A stretch of 39,896 nucleotides of DNA. Source: Gemmatimonadaceae bacterium. Its GTDB lineage: Bacteria > Gemmatimonadota > Gemmatimonadetes > Gemmatimonadales > Gemmatimonadaceae. The notes below the pieces were generated by a model, which saw nothing but the letters and a program-made list of their open reading frames with translations, searched no databases and was not told where the DNA came from. Shown one piece after another: positions 29,919 through 37,355 of the stretch. The DNA lies in contig JACVCT010000007.1 of the NCBI GenBank assembly GCA_016741895.1, positions 1-39,896 of the forward strand, read 5' to 3'. Made by a program: the position numbers and the translations under genes. How positions within the stretch are numbered: position 1 is the first letter of the stretch; the number at the start of each line of letters is the position of its first letter.

Positions 29919-31295
29919 GTGCACCACGGTGTCGTTCAACAACTCGGGCGCCACGCGCCAGGGGCTGCAGAGGCCTGCGGGATCGAAGCGGGCCTTCACC
30001 TGCTGATCGAGCGCGGAACGCGGTGCGGGGACAGCACGACCCTGATCCCATGCCACCGCGATGCGATGCAGTGCGCCCTGGGCGGCCGCGTGGTGATACA
30101 GCAGATCGAGTTGGGTGTCCAGCTCGTTCATGGCATCGTGACTCGGTGCGTGATGCGGTACGTCATGCGGCACGTGGTGCGGTACGTGATGTGGTACGAC
30201 CAGACGCAGGCTGCCGCGTTCCACGTGATACTGCCAGCTGGCATCGGGGAAGGTGCGATGCACGGCCTGCACAAAGGGCAGCGCGTCGCTGCGCGGCGTG
30301 CGAAGTCGCAGCACGGCGGCGTTGACGGGCGTGTGGCGCAATGCATCAAGCGGCGAGGGCACGGCCGCAGCGCTGCCTGCGTGGCCTGACGATTCGCCCA
30401 TCGTTGCACTGGCCGATTCGACGGGTGATTCGACGGGTGATTCGACGGGTGATTCGAAAGGCGTGTCGATGTCACCCAGGTCGTCCACTTCGTGCGCGCC
30501 TGTTCCCGCGAGGGCGGCGAGCTGCGCACGCAGCGCCGCCACGCGGGCCGCATTGCCGCTCACGCGCGCCCAGAGGGTGAGCGGCTGACCCGGCGTGTGA
30601 CTGAGCAGCAGGGGCAGCGGCGCGCGCTGCGCGATGAGTGCCGGCAGACTGCCGGCGAGTGCGTCCGCCACGGGCCGCGGCATGGTCACGCGCATGAGCC
30701 GGTCCAGCGGCGGCCGGGCATGCAGTCGCAGACTGAGCTGCGTGATGATGCCCAAGGTGCCGTGCGCGCCCGTGAAGAGGCGCACGAGATCAAAGCCGGC
30801 CACGTTCTTCACCACGCGGCCACCGGCGCGCAGCACTTCGCCGGTACCGTCCACCACCTCGAGGCCCAGCACGAGATCGCGCATGAGCAGATCTCCGAGG
30901 GCCAGGGGCGCCGCAGCAGCGGTGGAGACCATGGCGCCCAGTGTGCTGTCGTCGCTTCCGTAGGGAGCCAGTGCAAACATCTGCCCGTGCGCGGCCGTGA
31001 TCTGCGACAGCTCGCGCCAGGTCATGCCGGCGCCCACCGTGATGACCAGATCACCGGGTTCGTATTCCACGACCCCGGCGTGGTGGCTGCGCACTGCGAT
31101 GGGCTCCGCGTCGGCAAAGGGCCCGCCGCCGTGCAGCCAGGTCCCGCTGCCCACGGGGCGGAAGCTGCGCCGCGCGGCGAGGTGTTCACGCACGAGGTGT
31201 GCGACGGGAGTTGTTGCGTTGGGCATTCCGCTCGTCGTGGCGCTGATCGCACCGCTCATCGCACCGCTCACTGCGTTGCTCATCGCGTTGCTCAT
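29910..31295 (-). CDS. glcE: Glycolate oxidase FAD-binding subunit
   Basis: FAD-binding (FRPVGSGTWLHGGG, GRVVKNVAGFDLVRLFTGAHGTLGIITQLSLRL); start overlaps glcD stop (ATGA). Confidence 0.88.
   Translation of the reverse strand: MSNAMSNAVSGAMSGAISATTSGMPNATTPVAHLVREHLAARRSFRPVGSGTWLHGGGPFADAEPIAVRSHHAGVVEYEPGDLVITVGAGMTWRELSQITAAHGQMFALAPYGSDDSTLGAMVSTAAAAPLALGDLLMRDLVLGLEVVDGTGEVLRAGGRVVKNVAGFDLVRLFTGAHGTLGIITQLSLRLHARPPLDRLMRVTMPRPVADALAGSLPALIAQRAPLPLLLSHTPGQPLTLWARVSGNAARVAALRAQLAALAGTGAHEVDDLGDIDTPFESPVESPVESPVESASATMGESSGHAGSAAAVPSPLDALRHTPVNAAVLRLRTPRSDALPFVQAVHRTFPDASWQYHVERGSLRLVVPHHVPHHVPHDVPHHAPSHDAMNELDTQLDLLYHHAAAQGALHRIAVAWDQGRAVPAPRSALDQQVKARFDPAGLCSPWRVAPELLNDTVVHTP
30146..30199. 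repeat. 12-bp tandem repeat (about 4.5 units) in glcE, encoding VPHH
   Basis: gtgcgtgatgcg gtacgtcatgcg gcacgtggtgcg gtacgtgatgtg gtacga. Confidence 0.85.
30415..30462. repeat. 12-bp tandem repeat (4 units) in glcE, encoding ESPV
   Basis: gattcgacgggt x3 plus gattcgaaaggc. Confidence 0.9.
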
Positions 31296-31301
31296 CGCAC
31301 C
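31242..31301. repeat. 12-bp tandem repeat (5 units) spanning the glcE start codon
   Basis: gctgatcgcacc gctcatcgcacc gctcactgcgtt gctcatcgcgtt gctcatcgcacc, encoding MSNAMSNAVSGAMSGAIS. Confidence 0.9.
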
Positions 31302-32689
31302 ACGCCCGCCCATTCGCGGCAGCTGTGCACGGGCACCACCTTGCCCGGATTGGCGCGGCGCTCCGGGTCGAAGACGCTGCGCAACCGGCACATGGCGTCG
31401 AGGGTGGGCGCGTCGAAGAGCCGGTCCATGTAGCCGATCTTGTCGAGGCCCACGCCGTGTTCACCCGTAATGGTGCCGCCGGCATCGATGCAGGTCTGCA
31501 TGATGTCCTTCATGGCGGCATGCACGCGTGCGTCCTGTTCCTGGTCGCGCGCGTCGTAGGGAATGTTGGGGTGCAGGTTGCCGTCGCCGGCGTGAAACAC
31601 ATTGCACACGCGCACACCATGCGCGGTGCCAATGGCGTCGATACGCGCGAGCACCTCGGGCAGTCGGGTGCGTGGCACGACGGCGTCCTGCACGACCAGC
31701 GAGGGCGCAATGCGGCCCATGGCGCCAAAGGCCTTCTTGCGGCCCTGCCAGAGTCGCAGTCGGTCGGCGGCTTCGGTGGCCACGCGCACCGCGCGTGCGC
31801 CATTGGCCATGCAGGCCTCACGGATGATGGCCACGTCTTCGTCCAGACCCTCGGCGGGGCCGTCCACTTCACAGAGCAGAATGGCCGCGGCGTCGACGGG
31901 ATAACCGGCGGCGTAGATGCTGGCTTCAACGGCCTGGATGGTGGCGTTGTCCATCATTTCCAGCGCGGCGGGCACGATGCCGCTGGCGATGATGCGCGAG
32001 ACCGCGCGCGCGGCGTCGGTGACCTGTGAAAAATCGGCCAGCAGGGTGTGCACGGCGTCCGGCAGGGGCACGAGACGCACGGTGATCTGTGTGGCAATGC
32101 CGAAGCAGCCCTCACTGCCCACGAAAGGGCCCAACAGGTCGTAGCCCTCGCTTTCGCCGTGGGCGTCGCCAAGTCGCACCAGCGAGCCGTCGGGCAGCAG
32201 CACCTCGCACTCGAGCACGTGATTGAGCGTAACGCCGTACTTGAGGCAGTGCGGCCCGCCGGCGTTTTCCGCGACGTTGCCGCCAATGGTGCACACACTC
32301 TGGCTGCTGGGGTCGGGCGCGTAGTGCAGGCCGTACTTGACGGTCTCGCGCGAAAGCCGCGCGTTGACGACACCCGGCTCCACGCGTGCGAGACGGTTGA
32401 CGGGATCGACGTCGAGGATGCGTGTGAGGCGATTGAGGCCGATGAGCACGACGCCGTCGGCGAGGGCACCACCGGAGAGTCCCGTGCCGGCGCCACGTGG
32501 CACGAAGGGCGTACCGGTGCGGGCGAGTTCACGCACGACGGCGATCAGTTCTTCGCGGGTGTCCGGGAAGACGGCCAGCGAGGGAGTGGCATGGTAGCCG
32601 GGCAGACCATCGGCATCGTAGGGGGCGAGAGCGGAGGGGCGGGACTTGACCCAGCGTTCCCCGACGATGGCGGACAGACGGTCGGACAT
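31292..32689 (-). CDS. glcD: Glycolate oxidase FAD-linked subunit
   Basis: TPFVPRGAGTGLSGGALA, VGGNVAENAGGPHCLKYGVT-type FAD site, GEHGVGLDKIGYM. Confidence 0.93.
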   Translation of the reverse strand: MSDRLSAIVGERWVKSRPSALAPYDADGLPGYHATPSLAVFPDTREELIAVVRELARTGTPFVPRGAGTGLSGGALADGVVLIGLNRLTRILDVDPVNRLARVEPGVVNARLSRETVKYGLHYAPDPSSQSVCTIGGNVAENAGGPHCLKYGVTLNHVLECEVLLPDGSLVRLGDAHGESEGYDLLGPFVGSEGCFGIATQITVRLVPLPDAVHTLLADFSQVTDAARAVSRIIASGIVPAALEMMDNATIQAVEASIYAAGYPVDAAAILLCEVDGPAEGLDEDVAIIREACMANGARAVRVATEAADRLRLWQGRKKAFGAMGRIAPSLVVQDAVVPRTRLPEVLARIDAIGTAHGVRVCNVFHAGDGNLHPNIPYDARDQEQDARVHAAMKDIMQTCIDAGGTITGEHGVGLDKIGYMDRLFDAPTLDAMCRLRSVFDPERRANPGKVVPVHSCREWAGVVR

Positions 32690-32712
32690 TGCCGTAATCT
32701 AGGTGGACGGGT

Positions 32713-32973
32713 GAACGGCAAACAGCGACAGCCAACGGCGGCACAGCAAACTGCGAAAGCCAACGGCGACACGGCCAACTGCGATAGCCGTGGCACGGAA
32801 GCCTGTGCGCCGGAAGCCGTAATGCAGAAGCCCCAACTGCAGGACCTGCAATCGGGGCTTCCGGGGTGTGGCTTCTGAGGTACAGGCTTCCGGCGCAAAG
32901 GCTATCGCCTTTGGCCGTGTCGCAGTTTGCTGTGCCGCCGTTTGCTGTTGCTGTTGCTGTCGCTGTTTGCTGT
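32713..32973. repeat. Compound palindromic repeat, copy C
   Basis: gaacggcaaacagcgacagccaacggcggcacagcaaactgcg .. gatagccgtggcacggaagcctgtgcgccggaagcc .. cttccggggtgtggcttctgaggtacaggcttccggcgcaaaggctatc .. gtttgctgtt; abuts response-regulator stop. Confidence 0.85.
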
Positions 32974-33357
32974 TCAGGTCCCCCGGACCCGCCCCACCAT
33001 CTCCTTCAGCGTTGCCAGGTCAAACGGCTTCTGCAGCACAAAGGCGTGTTCCGCCATCACCGACCCTGCCGGCGCATCCGACACCGCGTCGCCACTGGTC
33101 AGGATGATGCGCTGGGCCAGTGCCGGGCGCTCGCTGCGCAGCAGCCCCAGGATGGCCTCGCCGCTCAGATGCGGCAGGTGAAGGTCGCAGACGACCACTT
33201 CATAGCGCTGGTCATCACTGTCGGGACTTTCACGCAGCATGCGCAGCGCCACCTCTCCGTCGTCGGCCTCGTCCACCTGATACTGCTGGCGTTCGAACCA
33301 CCGCTTGAGGGCGAAGCGAATTCCCGCTTCATCGTCCACGATCAACGCACGAGGCAC
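32974..33357 (-). CDS. Single-domain response regulator receiver (CheY-like)
   Basis: MPRALIVDDEAGIRFALKRWF, VVVCDLHLPHLSG, IILTSGD, LQKPFD. Confidence 0.9.
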   Translation of the reverse strand: MPRALIVDDEAGIRFALKRWFERQQYQVDEADDGEVALRMLRESPDSDDQRYEVVVCDLHLPHLSGEAILGLLRSERPALAQRIILTSGDAVSDAPAGSVMAEHAFVLQKPFDLATLKEMVGRVRGT

Positions 33358-33376
33358 TCAACTACTCCGCTAGAAA

Positions 33377-33420
33377 CAGGAAACGGCGACTGCCCGTTCG
33401 TCCGGGTGCCGCCGTTCCTG
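33377..33420. repeat. Imperfect hairpin between response regulator and sigma factor genes
   Basis: caggaaacggcgactgcccg-ttcgtc-cgggtgccgccgttcctg; second short palindrome TGCGGAAATCCGCA at 33434-33447. Confidence 0.6.
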
Positions 33421-33506
33421 AAAGTTAGGCGAATGCGGAAATCCGCACAACGCAATGACTTAGGATGAGCTCGCTTTAACCGTCGCGCTCGAATAGATGA
33501 GCTCGT

Positions 33507-34415
33507 TCAGGCAGCGCCCCAGAAGCCAGCCAAGGCACGGCCATCGGGGGATTCGCGCAGCTTTTCGAAGGCCCGTTCGCGGATCTGCCGGATGCGCTCG
33601 CGTGTCACGCCCATGAGGGCGCCGATGCGCTCGAGGGTCATGGCTTCCGCCCCCTCGTCGAGTCCGTAGTACAGGTAGAGAATCTTGCGCTCACGCGGCG
33701 TGAGATACTTGCGGAACACCCGGTCGATGAACTCCCGCATGAGGCGGAAGTCGGTGCCCTCTTCGATGTCGGCGTGGGTCTCACCGGCAAAGCGCTCGCC
33801 CAGCGTGGAGGCCTCGCGGTCCTGACGGTCGATGGGCGCGTCGAGGGAGACTTCGGTGCTGGTGATCTGCCGAGCCTGCCGCACCTGTTCGAGTGGCTCA
33901 CCCAGCAGCTTGGCCATCTCCTCGTCGGTGGGCTCGCGGTTGAGCACCTGCGAGAGCACCATCTCGCCGCGCGCGAGACGAATGAGCTGCGAGTTCTGAT
34001 TGAGCGGGATGCGCACGCTGCGCGTCTGTTCGGCGAGGGCCTTGAGCACCGCCTGCCGCACCCACCACACGGCATAGGAGATGAACTTGACGCCCTGATC
34101 CGGATCGAACTTGCGCACCGCCTTGAGCAGTCCCTCGTTGCCGATGGCGACGAGCTCGGACAGGTCGAGGCCGTGTCCCTGATACTTCTTCACGTAGCTG
34201 ATGACGAAGCGCAGGTTGGCCGTCACGAGCCGTTCGGCGGCGGCTTCGTCACCCTTCTGGGCCAGGCGGGCCAGACGCCGCTCTTCGGCGGCGTCGGTGA
34301 TCAGCGGCAGCTTTTGGATGTCGTGGAGGTACTGATCGAAGGCGGTGGAAGGAGCGGAACGGAAGAAGCCCTTGGAGCGAGCTTCGGGTGTCCTGGTCGC
34401 AGCTGCTGCCTGCAT
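33507..34415 (-). CDS. RpoD/SigA-family RNA polymerase sigma factor
   Basis: AFDQYLHDIQKLPLIT, GNEGLLKAVRKFDPDQGVKFISYAVWWVRQAV, LERIGALMGVTRERIRQIRERAFEKLR. Confidence 0.95.
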   Translation of the reverse strand: MQAAAATRTPEARSKGFFRSAPSTAFDQYLHDIQKLPLITDAAEERRLARLAQKGDEAAAERLVTANLRFVISYVKKYQGHGLDLSELVAIGNEGLLKAVRKFDPDQGVKFISYAVWWVRQAVLKALAEQTRSVRIPLNQNSQLIRLARGEMVLSQVLNREPTDEEMAKLLGEPLEQVRQARQITSTEVSLDAPIDRQDREASTLGERFAGETHADIEEGTDFRLMREFIDRVFRKYLTPRERKILYLYYGLDEGAEAMTLERIGALMGVTRERIRQIRERAFEKLRESPDGRALAGFWGAA

Positions 34416-34478
34416 ACGTCCTCGCCGAACGTGTCCAGAGGTCCGGGCTCAGGGGGCCCGGTGGGAGGTGGGAGCGCC

Positions 34479-34507
34479 ACTATACGACACGGTTTCCGGA
34501 CGGTCAA
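34479..34507 (-). promoter_or_regulatory. Putative promoter for sigma factor gene
   Basis: On minus strand TTGACC - 17 nt - TATAGT. Confidence 0.6.
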
Positions 34508-34600
34508 TGAAAATTTTCGCGACGGCGCAAATGGGACAGTCCGGCGCCACCTTTGTGACATTTCCGGTCATTTTAACTTAGCAGTGAGGCATGTTCAGCT

Positions 34601-34714
34601 CCAACTGACTACCACGGATGACGCGGACAACAACGAAAAAGCAGGAAGGGAAATCTCGAAATGCCTTTCCTGTGGTTTCTCTTGTTGTCCGCGGAATCCG
34701 TGGTAATCGGTTGG
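34601..34714. repeat. Second-family palindrome, intact copy downstream of aroB
   Basis: ccaactgactaccacggatgacgcggacaacaacgaaaaagcaggaaggg vs reverse complement of cctttcctgtggtttctcttgttgtccgcggaatccgtggtaatcggttgg: about 50-bp imperfect stem. Confidence 0.85.
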
Positions 34715-34726
34715 TGAGGAACGCCT

Positions 34727-35863
34727 TCAGATCGCGTCGAGCGCCTGACGGACAAGGGCGTCGGCCACCGGGCGCGACCAGCGGCCCTCGGCCGGGTCCA
34801 TCTCGCCAAGGGCGAGGGGCAGGGCGTAGCGGGCGGCACCGGCGCGGGCCTTTTTGTCGCCGAGCGTTTCGCGCAGCACGGCGTCCCGGTCCACGCCGGC
34901 GGGCAGGGTGGTGGGCAGACCCACGGCAGTCAGGGCCTCGCGGATGCGCCGGGCCAGCGGTTCGCGCGCCACACCCGAGAGTTCGGCGAGCTGCGCCTCG
35001 ACGATCATGCCCAGGGCCACCGCGTCGCCATGGGGCAGGCGATAGTCGAGCAGCTTTTCGATGGCGTGGGCAATGGTGTGGCCAAAGTTGAGCACCTGCC
35101 GCTTGCCACCCTCACGGGCGTCATCCGCCACCACGGCGGCCTTGATGCGCACACTGTCCGCCACCAGCGGCGTGAGGGCCGCGGCGCGCGCACGGTCATC
35201 GAGCAGCGCGAGACGGCGACCGGTCTCCTCCACCTGCGCAAAATAGGCGGCGTCGGCCAGCACGCCGTGCTTGAGCATTTCGGCCAGGCCTGTGCGCAGC
35301 ACCGCGGGCGGCAGGGTGTTCAGCAGCGCGGTGTCCATGACCACGGCGGCCGGATCATGAAAGGCACCCACGAGATTCTTGCCTGCGGGCGTGTCGACGG
35401 CAGTCTTGCCACCAACTGCCGCGTCGACCATGGCCAGCAAGGTGGTGGGCAGCTGCACCACCGGAACCCCACGCATGAACGTGGCGGCGACAAAGCCCGC
35501 CAGATCCCCCACCACGCCACCACCCAGCGCGAGAATGCTGGTGTCCCGCCCCGCTCCCCAGGCCAGCAGGGCGTCGCTGAGACGGGCCCACTCGGCGCGG
35601 GTCTTGTGCTCCTCGCCGGCGGGCAGAGTGAACAGCGTGCTGCGCTCAGCCGGCGCGATCTGCTGCAGCGCCGCCATGACGCGCGCCGCGTGCAGCGGTG
35701 CCACGACCTCATCGCTGATGACCACGTAGCGATGGGCCGGCGCGTGCTGCTGCACGATGTGGCCCAGCGCCCCGAGTGCGCCCGGGGCGCAGTACACGGG
35801 GTAGGTGAGTGGCAGGGGCGCGAGCGGCTCGACCTGCACCGGCGTGTCCGGCACGTCCGGCAC
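34727..35863 (-). CDS. aroB: 3-dehydroquinate synthase
   Basis: ILALGGGVVGDLAGFVAATFMRGVPVVQLPTTLLAMVDAAVGGKTAVDTPAGKNLVGAFH; LNFGHTIAHAIE. Confidence 0.96.
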   Translation of the reverse strand: MPDVPDTPVQVEPLAPLPLTYPVYCAPGALGALGHIVQQHAPAHRYVVISDEVVAPLHAARVMAALQQIAPAERSTLFTLPAGEEHKTRAEWARLSDALLAWGAGRDTSILALGGGVVGDLAGFVAATFMRGVPVVQLPTTLLAMVDAAVGGKTAVDTPAGKNLVGAFHDPAAVVMDTALLNTLPPAVLRTGLAEMLKHGVLADAAYFAQVEETGRRLALLDDRARAAALTPLVADSVRIKAAVVADDAREGGKRQVLNFGHTIAHAIEKLLDYRLPHGDAVALGMIVEAQLAELSGVAREPLARRIREALTAVGLPTTLPAGVDRDAVLRETLGDKKARAGAARYALPLALGEMDPAEGRWSRPVADALVRQALDAI

Positions 35864-35868
35864 GTCCG

Positions 35869-36414
35869 TTACCAGGTCACCTCGCCGGCACCGGCCCGCT
35901 TGTTGGCGACGCGGGCCAGCATGAAGAGCAGGTCGGAGAGGCGATTGAGATAGATGATGACGAGATGCGGCAGCTCCACCGTGCTGGCCAGATGCACCAC
36001 GCGCCGTTCGGCACGGCGGCAGACCGTGCGGGCGACATGCAGCGCGGCGGCCTTGGGCGTGCCGCCCGGAATGATGAAGCTGCGCAGCGGCTCGAGCTCG
36101 GCTTCGCAGGCGTCAATGGCGCGCTCGAGCTCCGCAATGCGCGCCTCATCGATGCGCGCCTTGAACAGCTGCTCGCGCATTTTCTCGTGATCGGGCGTGG
36201 CCAGCAGGGCGCCGATGGCAAAAAGGTCGCGCTGGATGGGCACGAGGACTTCGTCGATGCGCGGCATCATGTCGATGCTGCGGGCGAGGCCGAGAGAGGC
36301 ATTGAGCTCGTCGACATCGCCATAGGCTTCCACCCGCGGGTGATCCTTGCCCACGCGGCCGCCGCCGAAGAGGGCGGTACCGCCCTCGTCTCCAGTCCGG
36401 GTATAGATCTTCAT
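35869..36414 (-). CDS. Cob(I)alamin adenosyltransferase, PduO type
   Basis: MKIYTRTGDEGGTALFGGGRVGKDHPRVEAYGDVDELNASLG, CRRAERRVVHL, YLNRLSDLLFMLAR. Confidence 0.93.
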   Translation of the reverse strand: MKIYTRTGDEGGTALFGGGRVGKDHPRVEAYGDVDELNASLGLARSIDMMPRIDEVLVPIQRDLFAIGALLATPDHEKMREQLFKARIDEARIAELERAIDACEAELEPLRSFIIPGGTPKAAALHVARTVCRRAERRVVHLASTVELPHLVIIYLNRLSDLLFMLARVANKRAGAGEVTW

Positions 36415-36438
36415 GCCATGGAACGTAACTGGGGGGGG

Positions 36439-36711
36439 AACGGCCAACCGCGGAACGGCAAACTGCGGAACGGCAAACTGCGACAGCCAACCACGGAACG
36501 GCCAACGGCGATAGCCGTGCGTCGGAAGCCTTTGCGCCGGAAGCCTCAGCGCAGGAGCCTCAACTGCCGGGCTGCGGTTGGGGCTTCTGGTTTATGGCTT
36601 CTGGAGTCATGGCTTCCGGGCATTCCGCTATCGCGGTTGGCCGTTTCGCGATTGGCTATTCCGCCGTTGGCTGTCGCAGTTTGCTGTTTCGGTCCTTGCT
36701 GTTCCGCCGTT
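36439..36711. repeat. Compound palindromic repeat, copy D
   Basis: aacggccaaccgcggaacggcaaactgcggaacggcaaactgcgacagcc .. gcgatagccgtgcgtcggaagcctttgcgccggaagcc .. ggttggggcttctgg .. atggcttccgggcattccgctatcgcggttggccg. Confidence 0.88.
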
Positions 36712-37084
36712 CCTCCTCCTCGTTCGCCTCTCGCTCCTCGATCGCGCGAATGAGGCTCACGAGCATCTTGCACACTGCCACCCGCTTGTTTTCGCAGTGC
36801 CAGATGTGCTGCCGCTGTATGGCGCCGGTGCGCTCGAGTACCCGCAGGTGGCTGCCCGCTTCATTCGCCGACGCCAGGGCGAGCCGCAGCTGCCGCTTGA
36901 AGTTCGGGTCGCTGCCCAGATTGGCCGCTTCCGCGACGTTGGCGGAGATGGCCGTCACGGAGCGGGCCAGCTGGCCGCGCACTCCGGGGGCGCGACGGGC
37001 ATTGACCAGCGGCACGACGGACAGCACGGCCACGGCGAGGTCCTCGGCGGCAGAGAGCACGCGGAGATTGCGGGAGTCGCTCAT
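36656..37084 (-). CDS. Four-helix-bundle protein (23S rRNA IVS-protein / S23 family-like)
   Basis: LRVLSAAEDLAVAVLSVV..RRAPGVRGQLARSVTAISANVAEAANLGSDPNFKRQLRLALASANEAGSHLRVL; C-terminal RRNSKDRNSKLRQPTAE encoded by repeat copy D. Confidence 0.7.
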   Translation of the reverse strand: MSDSRNLRVLSAAEDLAVAVLSVVPLVNARRAPGVRGQLARSVTAISANVAEAANLGSDPNFKRQLRLALASANEAGSHLRVLERTGAIQRQHIWHCENKRVAVCKMLVSLIRAIEEREANEEEERRNSKDRNSKLRQPTAE

Positions 37085-37158
37085 GCCCCAGCATGCGCTG
37101 AGAAATGACATGATGTGACATCAGAATGACGAGAGTTGGGACATGGGAACGCATGGGC

Positions 37159-37355
37159 AACAGCCAACCGCGATAGCCGGGGGCTCGGAAGCCTGTGCGC
37201 CGGAAGCGCTACCGCAGAAGCCCCGACTGCAGGGCTGCGGTCAAGGCTTCTGCCCTGCGGCTTCTGGTGTACAGGCTTCCGAGCCCCCGGCTATCGCGGT
37301 TGGCTGTTTCGCAGTTTGCCGTTCCGCTGTTCGGCAGTCGCTGTTTGCTGTTAAC
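37159..37355. repeat. Compound palindromic repeat, copy E, with perfect 38-bp inverted repeat
   Basis: aacagccaaccgcgatagccgggggctcggaagcctgt at 37159-37196 is the exact reverse complement of 37271-37308. Confidence 0.93.

Noticed and set aside
36656-37084. Diversity-generating retroelement (four-helix-bundle protein as Avd)
   Set aside because: No reverse transcriptase and no template/variable repeat pair with adenine-biased differences is visible.
36656-37084. Real 23S rRNA intervening sequence
   Set aside because: No rRNA sequence surrounds the four-helix-bundle gene.
36594-37118. ORFs translated through palindrome copies D/E (e.g. MASGVMASGHSAIAVGRFAIG...)
   Set aside because: Open frames are a by-product of GC-rich repeat units; they overlap the four-helix gene antisense.
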